DNA of 64,000 nt from JBELHR01 sp042091275 (GTDB lineage: Bacteria > Bacteroidota > Bacteroidia > Flavobacteriales > Flavobacteriaceae): assembly GCA_042091275.1 (NCBI GenBank), contig JBELHR010000005.1:16277-80276 (forward strand), given 5' to 3'. Under the pieces are notes generated by a model, which worked only from the letters and a program-made list of their open reading frames with translations, was not told the origin of the DNA and did not search any database. Each line of letters opens with the position of its first letter. Within the stretch, counting starts at the first letter, position 1. A program made the translations under genes and the position numbers. Below are positions 15,760-22,288 of this stretch, in pieces.

Positions 15760-15957
15760 TTAAGGATTGAATCTAACTAAACAAATACTGAGATCTGGTC
15801 TATCAAGGATATAGGTCCTAACCCAGATTTCAAGCTCTTTTTGCTCGTGCGGCAACAATCTTCCGATTGCTTTTTCTAATTCTTTGCAAAACAGGTCCAC
15901 ACTAAAGCTCACTTTATCAAGTACTGTTTTGCAGTACTCAAACATTGCTCTGGCCAT
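15760..15957 (-). CDS. Small conserved protein of unknown function
   Basis: A 65-residue protein without signal peptide or membrane segment, starting MARAMFEYCKTVLDKVSF and containing ELEKAIGRLLPHEQKEL and the end DLSICLVRFN. I recall near-identical small proteins next to housekeeping genes in many Flavobacteriia, so it is very likely real, but no function is known to me. Three cysteines lie at C9, C24 and C59. It converges on oxyR and shares the hairpin at 15735-15754. No promoter box was seen upstream. Confidence 0.75.
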   Translation of the reverse strand: MARAMFEYCKTVLDKVSFSVDLFCKELEKAIGRLLPHEQKELEIWVRTYILDRPDLSICLVRFNP

Positions 15958-16012
15958 ACTTTTTCTGTTTTTGATTTATTTAAAATTATAAATAAAATCC
16001 ATCTGCACAAAA

Positions 16013-16044
16013 AAAAGACCTGCTAACTTATTAACAGGTCTTTT
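16013..16044 (-). terminator. Hairpin terminator after the 88-residue gene
   Basis: A 14-bp stem (with one C/A mismatch) AAAAGACCTGCTAA / TTAACAGGTCTTTT around loop CTTA. On the minus strand it continues into eight T, 23 bases past the stop at 16067. Confidence 0.82.
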
Positions 16045-16066
16045 GATTAACAATATTTTAAGAGTT

Positions 16067-16333
16067 TTACAGCTGATTTAGCTTGTTTACCAACTCTATG
16101 GCTCTACTTTCTAAATCTTGAGAGATTCCCTTGAAGTGCGCTTTTTTGTTTTCTACATTCTTTGCATTTACACGAGTCATCAACACGTCAAAAGTCTGAA
16201 TTGCTTCATCGATAATAGCTTGAGAAGGAGCGGAATCACTATCAAAATTGAAGTCCTCCCATGTCATTGCTAAGTCTATAATATCCCCTAAGGTATAGTG
16301 AATATTCTTTTTTAAATCTTTAATACTTCCCAT
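16067..16333 (-). CDS. Conserved small helical protein of unknown function
   Basis: An 88-residue, mostly helical, acidic protein with no membrane segment. Segments such as GSIKDLKKNIHYTLGDIIDLA and AIIDEAIQTFDVLMTRVN are, as far as I recall, conserved across Flavobacteriia as an uncharacterised family. It has its own promoter (two overlapping TAnnTTTG boxes at 16350-16366) and its own terminator, so it is a single-gene unit, and probably a well-expressed one. No function can be assigned. Confidence 0.8.
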   Translation of the reverse strand: MGSIKDLKKNIHYTLGDIIDLAMTWEDFNFDSDSAPSQAIIDEAIQTFDVLMTRVNAKNVENKKAHFKGISQDLESRAIELVNKLNQL

Positions 16334-16349
16334 TTGTTAAAATTTTTGA

Positions 16350-16366
16350 CAAAAATAGCAAATATA
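16350..16366 (-). promoter_or_regulatory. Two tandem -7 boxes (TATATTTG, TATTTTTG)
   Basis: On the minus strand TATATTTG (16359-16366) is followed by TATTTTTG (16350-16357) with a single base between, 16 bases before the ATG at 16333. Two start sites 9 bases apart are possible. Confidence 0.65.
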
Positions 16367-17056
16367 TCAGCCAATTAGCTCAATTATGTGCTTTAATTCT
16401 GTTAAAGTATCAAATTTTTTCGAGCTGTGATCCTCCACTTCCTCATGAGCCCAAGTCGTATGAAAAGGAACGTGAATTGCCTGAGCACCTATTTCTATTA
16501 AGGGTAAAACATCGGATTTTAAGGAGTTCCCCACCATGAGAAAGTCTCGAGGGCTTATGTCTAAACGATCCATTAATTTTAGATAATCCTCCTCCTTCTT
16601 TTCACTCAATACTTCCACATGGTGGAAAAAAGGCAATAATCCGGATTTTGTTAGCTTTCTCTCCTGATCAACCAAATCTCCTTTAGTCACTACAATTAGT
16701 TTAAAACGTCCAGATAACTCCCTTAAAACTTCGGGAACTCCAGGTAATAAATCCACAGGGGCATGCAACATCTCCTTCCCTATTTCCAGGAGGTCATTAA
16801 TTTTTGAAGGGCTAATATTTCCATCTGACAAATCTATCGCCACCTCAATCATAGAGAGTACAAAGCCTTTTATTCCATAACCATAGTCCTTTAGATTTTT
16901 TATTTCCGTCTTAAAGAGCTCTTGATGTATTTTACTATTCGTCTCATAGGATTCCAAAAGCGCAGCAAAACGATTTTCTGCATCCCTAAAATAGGTCTCA
17001 TTTACCCAAAGCGTGTCATCTGCATCGAAGGCTATTACCTTAACGTCTTTATACAT
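16367..17056 (-). CDS. HAD family hydrolase
   Basis: A 229-residue haloacid dehalogenase-type phosphatase with a helical cap domain. Motif I is AFDADDTLW (two Asp), motif II VVTKGD, motif III around K in LTKSGLLPFF, motif IV VGNSLKSDVLPL. The motif-I form D-A-D-D-T-L-W occurs in several phosphoglycolate- or nucleotide-phosphatase-like groups, so the substrate cannot be told. It is divergent from the deaminase gene, with only 62 bases between start codons. No exact promoter box was found on this side. Confidence 0.87.
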   Translation of the reverse strand: MYKDVKVIAFDADDTLWVNETYFRDAENRFAALLESYETNSKIHQELFKTEIKNLKDYGYGIKGFVLSMIEVAIDLSDGNISPSKINDLLEIGKEMLHAPVDLLPGVPEVLRELSGRFKLIVVTKGDLVDQERKLTKSGLLPFFHHVEVLSEKKEEDYLKLMDRLDISPRDFLMVGNSLKSDVLPLIEIGAQAIHVPFHTTWAHEEVEDHSSKKFDTLTELKHIIELIG

Positions 17057-17106
17057 ATGTTTTTTAGTAAAAATACAAAAGGATTTCTCTTAGACGGCAT
17101 ATTTAT

Positions 17107-17114
17107 TAACTTTG
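17107..17114 (+). promoter_or_regulatory. -7 promoter box (TAACTTTG), 4 bases before the deaminase ATG
   Basis: Exact TAnnTTTG match whose last G is only 4 bases from the ATG at 17119. If used, the mRNA would start at or next to the start codon. Confidence 0.6.
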
Positions 17115-17118
17115 AAAT

Positions 17119-18123
17119 ATGATTGATTTTATAAATAAGCTTCCAAAAGCGGAATTACACCTCCATATAGAGGGTACACTAGAACCCGAATTAATGTTCA
17201 AACTCGCCGAGAGAAATAATATTAAAATACCTTTTGAATCTAGTGAAGCGGTAAGAAAGGCTTATGAATTTAATTGTCTTCAGGACTTTTTAGACATTTA
17301 TTATCAAGGCGCGCAAGTATTGATTCACGAGGAGGACTTTTTTGAACTGACCTATGCCTATCTTTTAAAGTGTAAATCTCAAAATATTAGACATGCCGAA
17401 ATTATGTTCGATCCTCAAACTCATACCGAGCGCGGGGTAACTTTTGAGACTGTTATTTCTGGTATTCAAAGAGCCTGCGACAAAGCAGCTCAAGAACTCG
17501 ATATAAGTACTTTGCTAATTATGTCATTTCTAAGGCATCTTTCTGAATCTGCAGCCTTTAATACCTTAGAAGATTCTCTGCCTTTTAAACACTTAATTGC
17601 AGCAGTAGGTTTAGATTCCTCCGAAAAAGGCAATCCGCCGAGTAAGTTTGAAAATGTTTTTAAAGCAGCTAGAGAACAGGGATATATACCCTTGGCTCAC
17701 GCAGGAGAGGAAGGTCCTTCCGAATATATTAGCCAAGCGATTGATCTTCTAAAAATAGTTAGAATAGATCACGGAAATAGAATATTAGACGATACTAGTT
17801 TGATAGAACGAGTCAAAAATTTAGATATGGCCCTAACCCTCTGCCCGCTCTCCAATTTAGAACTTAGAGTGATTGACAAAATTGAGGATTTCCCTTTAAA
17901 GGAGATGTTAGACAAGGGTCTTAAAATTACCATAAACTCGGATGATCCGGCTTATTTTGGCGGACAACTAAACGAAAATTTCGCCGTTTTAACCAAAGCA
18001 TTGGATTTGGACAAAAACACCCTTTTTCAATTGGCAAAGAACTCCATTGTTTACAGTTTGCTCGATTCGGAGCGAAAAACTGCTTTAGTCAACGAATTAG
18101 AGGCTTTTTATTCCCCTTTGTAG
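17119..18123 (+). CDS. Adenine/adenosine deaminase (adenine deaminase type favoured)
   Basis: A 334-residue zinc amidohydrolase of the adenosine/adenine deaminase family, acting in purine salvage. Zinc ligands and catalytic residues are complete: H14 and H16 in ELHLHIEGT, H194 and E197 in HAGEEGP, H218 in RIDHGNR, and D275-D276 in NSDDPAYFGG. The segments AHAGEEGP, LCPLSNLELRV and SDDPAYFGG are the forms found in adenine deaminases of the yeast Aah1 / Pseudomonas type, whereas adenosine deaminases usually have NTDDP. I therefore favour conversion of adenine to hypoxanthine. The 3' end overlaps queD by 16 bases. Its promoter box lies 4 bases before the ATG. Confidence 0.9.
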   Translation: MIDFINKLPKAELHLHIEGTLEPELMFKLAERNNIKIPFESSEAVRKAYEFNCLQDFLDIYYQGAQVLIHEEDFFELTYAYLLKCKSQNIRHAEIMFDPQTHTERGVTFETVISGIQRACDKAAQELDISTLLIMSFLRHLSESAAFNTLEDSLPFKHLIAAVGLDSSEKGNPPSKFENVFKAAREQGYIPLAHAGEEGPSEYISQAIDLLKIVRIDHGNRILDDTSLIERVKNLDMALTLCPLSNLELRVIDKIEDFPLKEMLDKGLKITINSDDPAYFGGQLNENFAVLTKALDLDKNTLFQLAKNSIVYSLLDSERKTALVNELEAFYSPL

Positions 18124-18518
18124 GTTACGTAATTTCTTGGGGTCTCGTACAAAGTAATTTCCAGTTCCATATCCTCAGAGATGTGTTTCCTTAGACTATT
18201 CCAGATCACTACAGAGATATTTTCAACCGTCGGATTAAGATCTTTAAACTCCTCAACTTGGAGATTTAAATTCTTGTGATCCATTTTGTCTTCGACCTCT
18301 CTTTTAATCAAATCCTTTAAAATTTTCACGTCGATCACATAGCCTGTAACGGGATCAATCTCTCCTTTTACCCCGACAATAAGCTCGTAATTATGCCCGT
18401 GATAATGCGGATTGGCACATTTACCAAAGATTTCCTCGTTGTGACTATCCTCCCAAGTTTTATTATACAATCTATGGGCAGCGTTAAAATGGGCTTTGCG
18501 AAATACGGTTACTTTCAT
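18108..18518 (-). CDS. queD: 6-carboxytetrahydropterin synthase QueD
   Basis: A 136-residue enzyme of the 6-pyruvoyl-tetrahydropterin synthase family. It makes 6-carboxytetrahydropterin from dihydroneopterin triphosphate, an early step to preQ0 and the tRNA base queuosine. The zinc histidines are in FNAAHRL and HYHGHNY, and the catalytic cysteine is in FGKCANPHYHGH; the Glu near the C-terminus is in TLYETPRNYV. The length is slightly over that of E. coli QueD. It follows idi by 4 bases and is presumably its operon partner, although the two pathways are unrelated. No other queuosine gene is in the window. Confidence 0.93.
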   Translation of the reverse strand: MKVTVFRKAHFNAAHRLYNKTWEDSHNEEIFGKCANPHYHGHNYELIVGVKGEIDPVTGYVIDVKILKDLIKREVEDKMDHKNLNLQVEEFKDLNPTVENISVVIWNSLRKHISEDMELEITLYETPRNYVTYKGE

Positions 18519-18522
18519 GTCT

Positions 18523-19038
18523 TTAGTTAATCAGGTGCTTATAAAATTTTTCAAAAATAATCTTGAACCAAGCGGTGTAGTTCGAAGGGTTGGTCGCAAT
18601 GTCATTCTTGACATTACTCAAAGTCATCCATTTAAAATCCTCTACCTCTTCTTTATTAATCACTGGAGCATCCTCGTAATGCCCAATCATAACATGATCC
18701 AACTCGTGCTCGGTAAGTCCGTTATCAAATGGTGCTTTATAAATAAACGAAAAAAGCTCTTTTAATTCACAACTAAAGCCCATTTCCTCTTGTAAACGCC
18801 TCTTTCCTGCCTCCAAGTTAGACTCCCCTTTTCTCTGATGAGAACAACACGTATTGGTCCATAACAAGGGAGAATGGTATTTGTCAGCCGCTCTTTGCTG
18901 AAGCATCAACTCCCCTTTTTTATTTAAGACAAATACAGAAAATGCTCTGTGCAAAACCGCTTTCTCGTGGGCCTCCATTTTTGGCATTAAACCTATTTCT
19001 TCGTCTCGCTCATTTACGAGTATTACCTGTTCTTCCAT
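18523..19038 (-). CDS. idi: Isopentenyl-diphosphate delta-isomerase, type 1
   Basis: A 171-residue Nudix-fold isomerase that interconverts isopentenyl and dimethylallyl diphosphate for isoprenoid synthesis. The active-site cysteine and metal histidine are in LWTNTCCSHQRKGES, and the Glu-rich Nudix-like stretch is EEMGFSCEL. The frame is open to 19056, but the ATG at 19038 (MEEQVILVN) gives the usual N-terminus, and the -7 box at 19058-19065 would put transcription start downstream of 19056. First gene of an operon with queD. Confidence 0.94.
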   Translation of the reverse strand: MEEQVILVNERDEEIGLMPKMEAHEKAVLHRAFSVFVLNKKGELMLQQRAADKYHSPLLWTNTCCSHQRKGESNLEAGKRRLQEEMGFSCELKELFSFIYKAPFDNGLTEHELDHVMIGHYEDAPVINKEEVEDFKWMTLSNVKNDIATNPSNYTAWFKIIFEKFYKHLIN

Positions 19039-19057
19039 CAAAAAAAATAATTTCAAT

Positions 19058-19065
19058 CAAATATA
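19058..19065 (-). promoter_or_regulatory. -7 promoter box (TATATTTG) for idi-queD
   Basis: Exact TAnnTTTG match on the minus strand, 19 bases before the idi ATG at 19038. Confidence 0.7.
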
Positions 19066-19130
19066 AGTAGAGATTTCAAATATTTAGCAAGCATTTGTTT
19101 TTAAAGCAAATAAATTTCAATCATTTAAAT

Positions 19131-19138
19131 TATCTTTG
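19131..19138 (+). promoter_or_regulatory. -7 promoter box (TATCTTTG) for prfC
   Basis: Exact TAnnTTTG match. It overlaps the TTG at 19136 that opens the longest frame, which argues for the ATG at 19169 as the true start. Confidence 0.7.
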
Positions 19139-19168
19139 CCCTTTCAAATTGGAAATACTAAAACCTAC

Positions 19169-20752
19169 ATGTCTCTACAAGAAGAAATAAAAAAACGAAG
19201 AACGTTTGGAATTATCTCTCACCCTGATGCCGGAAAGACAACCCTGACCGAAAAACTACTCTTATTTGGAGGTGCTATTCAAGAGGCAGGAGCGGTAAAG
19301 AATAATAAAATCAAGAAGGGAGCTACCTCGGATTTTATGGAAATTGAAAGACAAAGAGGTATTTCTGTAGCCACATCGGTATTGGCTTTTAATTACAGCG
19401 GTCAAAAAATAAATATACTCGACACCCCTGGACACAAGGATTTTGCAGAGGACACCTTCCGAACTTTAACTGCCGTAGACTCGGTTATTGTCGTGATTGA
19501 TGTCGCCAAAGGGGTTGAGGAACAAACGGAAAAGTTGGTTTCTGTATGCCGTATGCGGAAAATTCCAATAATTGTATTTATCAATAAATTAGATAGAGAA
19601 GGAAAAGATGCTTTCGACCTTTTGGACGAAGTAGAACAAAAATTAGGACTCCGAGTTACCCCTCTGAGTTTTCCAATTGGAATGGGTTACGATTTTAAGG
19701 GTATTTACAATATTTGGGAGAAAAAACTAAACCTATTTAGTAGCGACAAAAAGCAAGTTGTTCAAGAAGGAATTGTTTTTGAAGATGTCAACAATCCCTC
19801 TTTGGACGAGCAAATCGGAGAGACTTCTGCGGAAACGCTTCGCGAAGAACTGGAATTGGTCGAAGAGGTATATCCCAAGTTTGACCAAGGAGAATACTTA
19901 GATGGTGACCTACAACCCGTTTTCTTTGGATCTGCTTTGAATAACTTTGGAGTAAAAGAGCTTTTAGATTGTTTCATTCAAATAGCTCCAAATCCTCAAG
20001 GTAAAGAATCCGATACTCGAAAAGTGGAATCCTCAGAAGAAAAAATGACTGGATTTGTTTTTAAGATTCATGCAAATATGGATCCAAAACACAGAGATAG
20101 ATTGGCTTTTGTAAAAATTGTATCCGGGACATTCAAAAGAAACACTCCCTACCTCCACGTGAGAAATAAGAAAAAATTGAAGTTTTCTTCTCCCAATGCA
20201 TTTTTTGCAGAGAAAAAAGAAATCGTAGAAGAATCCTATGCTGGAGATATCGTCGGATTACACGACACCGGTAACTTTAAGATTGGAGATACTTTGACAG
20301 AAGGCGAAATTATGGCCTACAAGGGAATTCCGAGTTTTTCCCCAGAGCATTTCCGTTATGTAAATAATGCAGATCCTATGAAAGCCAAACAACTTTACAA
20401 AGGTCTGGATCAATTAATGGACGAGGGAGTAGCCCAGCTATTTACCTTAGAACTAAACGGAAGAAAAGTTATTGGAACTGTTGGAGCCCTACAATACGAG
20501 GTGATTCAATACCGATTGGAGCACGAATATGGAGCAAAGTGTACTTATGAAAACCTACCGATGCACAAAGTATGTTGGGTGGAACCAGAATCCAACAACG
20601 AAGAATTTAAAGAATTTAAAAGAGTAAAGCAACGCTACCTTGCAAAAGATAAGCGCGGACAATTAGTGTTTTTAGCAGATTCCGCCTTTACCATTCAAAT
20701 GACTCAAGACAAGTACCCGAGCGTGAAATTACATTTCACCTCAGAATTTTAA
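19169..20752 (+). CDS. prfC: Peptide chain release factor 3
   Basis: A 527-residue translational GTPase that recycles RF1 and RF2 from the ribosome after termination. G1 is SHPDAGKTT, G3 is DTPGHKDF and G4 is NKLD, followed by the RF3-specific second and third domains; the E. coli protein has 529 residues. The start is set at the ATG (MSLQEEIKKRR), because the longer frame begins inside the promoter box. It is followed after 33 bases by the cyclophilin-FKBP gene with a good ribosome-binding site, and both may be read from one promoter, with the terminator at 21733-21764 ending the transcript. Confidence 0.95.
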   Translation: MSLQEEIKKRRTFGIISHPDAGKTTLTEKLLLFGGAIQEAGAVKNNKIKKGATSDFMEIERQRGISVATSVLAFNYSGQKINILDTPGHKDFAEDTFRTLTAVDSVIVVIDVAKGVEEQTEKLVSVCRMRKIPIIVFINKLDREGKDAFDLLDEVEQKLGLRVTPLSFPIGMGYDFKGIYNIWEKKLNLFSSDKKQVVQEGIVFEDVNNPSLDEQIGETSAETLREELELVEEVYPKFDQGEYLDGDLQPVFFGSALNNFGVKELLDCFIQIAPNPQGKESDTRKVESSEEKMTGFVFKIHANMDPKHRDRLAFVKIVSGTFKRNTPYLHVRNKKKLKFSSPNAFFAEKKEIVEESYAGDIVGLHDTGNFKIGDTLTEGEIMAYKGIPSFSPEHFRYVNNADPMKAKQLYKGLDQLMDEGVAQLFTLELNGRKVIGTVGALQYEVIQYRLEHEYGAKCTYENLPMHKVCWVEPESNNEEFKEFKRVKQRYLAKDKRGQLVFLADSAFTIQMTQDKYPSVKLHFTSEF

Positions 20753-20785
20753 TAAAATTATAAATAGGAAATTAAATCAAATACA

Positions 20786-21718
20786 ATGGAAAACGGATTA
20801 TACGCTAAAATTAACACGACTAAGGGTGCAATTCTATTAAACTTAGAGTTTGAGAAAACACCAGGAACAGTAGGGAACTTTGTGGCTTTGGCTGAAGGGA
20901 ATTTAGAAAACGATCACAAGGAACAAGGAACACCTTACTACGATGGTCTAAAATTCCACAGAGTTATTGCCGATTTTATGGTACAAGCTGGATGTCCACT
21001 TGGAACAGGAACAGGTAGCCCAGGATATCAATTTGACGACGAAATCCACCCAGACTTAAAGCACGATGGACCAGGAGTTCTCTCTATGGCAAATGCAGGA
21101 CCTGGAACAAATGGATCTCAATTTTTTATCACCCACGGTGCAACAGCTTGGTTAGATGGAAAGCATACCGTTTTTGGAAAAGTTATTGAAGGTCAGGATG
21201 TTGTCGATGCAATTGAGCAAGACGATATCATGGAGAGCTTTGAAATCATTCGCGTTGGAGAAGCTGCAGAGAATTTTAACGCTGTAGAAGCGTTTAGAAC
21301 ATTTGAAGGATCTCGCGAGAAGAGATTAGCTGAAATCGCTGCAGAAAGAGAAGCGGAGTTGGAGAAATTAGCTGCTGGTTTTAAACAAACAGATAGTGGT
21401 TTGCGCTACAATATCCTTCAAGAAGGATCTGGTAAACAGGCTGAAAAAGGAAAGCAAGTTTCTGTACATTACAAAGGACAATTAGCAGATGGTACTGTCT
21501 TTGATTCTTCTTACCAAAGAAAGCAACCAATCGACTTTACCTTAGGTGTAGGACAAGTGATTTCTGGATGGGACGAAGGTGTACAACTTCTAAAAGTAGG
21601 AGACAAAGCGCGATTTGTAATCCCTTCAGATTTAGCTTACGGATCTCAAGGTGCAGGAGGAGTAATTCCTCCAGACGCGGCCTTGATTTTTGATGTAGAA
21701 TTGATGGATGTAAAATAA
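20786..21718 (+). CDS. Dual cyclophilin-FKBP peptidyl-prolyl isomerase
   Basis: A 310-residue fusion of two unrelated prolyl isomerases. Residues 1-165 are a cyclophilin (FHRVIADFMVQAG, GTNGSQFFIT, WLDGKHTVFGKV). Residues about 165-205 are a charged helical linker (SREKRLAEIAAEREAELEKL). Residues about 205-310 are an FKBP domain (VSVHYKGQLADGTVFDSS, VISGWDEGVQLLKVGD, FDVELMDV). There is no signal peptide, so it acts in the cytoplasm. Such dual-family immunophilins in the order cyclophilin-FKBP have been noted in Flavobacterium and Treponema. Highly regular codon use suggests strong expression. Likely in the prfC transcript. Confidence 0.96.
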   Translation: MENGLYAKINTTKGAILLNLEFEKTPGTVGNFVALAEGNLENDHKEQGTPYYDGLKFHRVIADFMVQAGCPLGTGTGSPGYQFDDEIHPDLKHDGPGVLSMANAGPGTNGSQFFITHGATAWLDGKHTVFGKVIEGQDVVDAIEQDDIMESFEIIRVGEAAENFNAVEAFRTFEGSREKRLAEIAAEREAELEKLAAGFKQTDSGLRYNILQEGSGKQAEKGKQVSVHYKGQLADGTVFDSSYQRKQPIDFTLGVGQVISGWDEGVQLLKVGDKARFVIPSDLAYGSQGAGGVIPPDAALIFDVELMDVK

Positions 21719-21732
21719 TTTACAAGCTATTG

Positions 21733-21764
21733 AAAAAAGGCATCGATAAATCGATGCCTTTTTT
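21733..21764 (+). terminator. Strong intrinsic terminator
   Basis: GGCATCGA / TCGATGCC stem extended by A/T pairs, loop TAAA, then nine or more T. It closes the prfC-immunophilin transcript. Confidence 0.92.
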
Positions 21765-21791
21765 TTTGTAGTTTTATGAAAATTCCAGAAT

Positions 21792-22253
21792 ATGAAAACT
21801 CAAGAACAATGGTTTGCTGAATATGCGGTAAGCCACCAAAATGAAACCAATCTCAAAATTCACAAAATATGTGTACCCCTTATTTTTTGGAGTATTGCGG
21901 GTTTACTCGTGAGTATTCCAAGCGGATTTTTGATGGATATCGTAAATTTTAATAATCCCTATTTTATAAATTGGGCAAGCCTTATATTTTTGCCGATAAT
22001 GGTTTTTTACGTGTTTAATCTAAGCGTAAAAAACACGGTGCTTATGTTTTTATTTGCTGCTTTTTCTGTTGGGACTACGGTCTATATAGATCAATATGTA
22101 AATATTTTTTGGGTATCCTTGGCTGTTTTTGTGCTAGCGTGGATTGGACAATTCTACGGTCATAAAATAGAAGGTAAAAAACCGAGCTTTTTGCAAGACT
22201 TAGAGTTTCTTCTGATAGGTCCAGCTTGGGTCTTTGAAAAAATGACTAGATAA
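21792..22253 (+). CDS. DUF962 / Mpo1-like membrane protein
   Basis: A 153-residue integral membrane protein with about four hydrophobic helices. It carries the family hallmarks: an early His in SHQNETNLKIHKICVPLI and, near the end, the block WIGQFYGHKIEGKKPSF and a final GPAWVFEKM. Yeast Mpo1 of this family is an iron-dependent dioxygenase that shortens 2-hydroxy fatty acids by one carbon (alpha-oxidation). Bacteroidota make hydroxy fatty acids and sphingolipids, so such a role is plausible here but untested. It is a single gene between two terminators. Confidence 0.87.
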   Translation: MKTQEQWFAEYAVSHQNETNLKIHKICVPLIFWSIAGLLVSIPSGFLMDIVNFNNPYFINWASLIFLPIMVFYVFNLSVKNTVLMFLFAAFSVGTTVYIDQYVNIFWVSLAVFVLAWIGQFYGHKIEGKKPSFLQDLEFLLIGPAWVFEKMTR

Positions 22254-22263
22254 GATAAAAAAA

Positions 22264-22281
22264 GCCTCCCAATTGGGAGGC
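22264..22281. terminator. Bidirectional hairpin
   Basis: A palindromic GCCTCCC-AATT-GGGAGGC hairpin between convergent genes, with T-rich sequence following on both strands. Confidence 0.88.
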
Positions 22282-22288
22282 ATTTATT

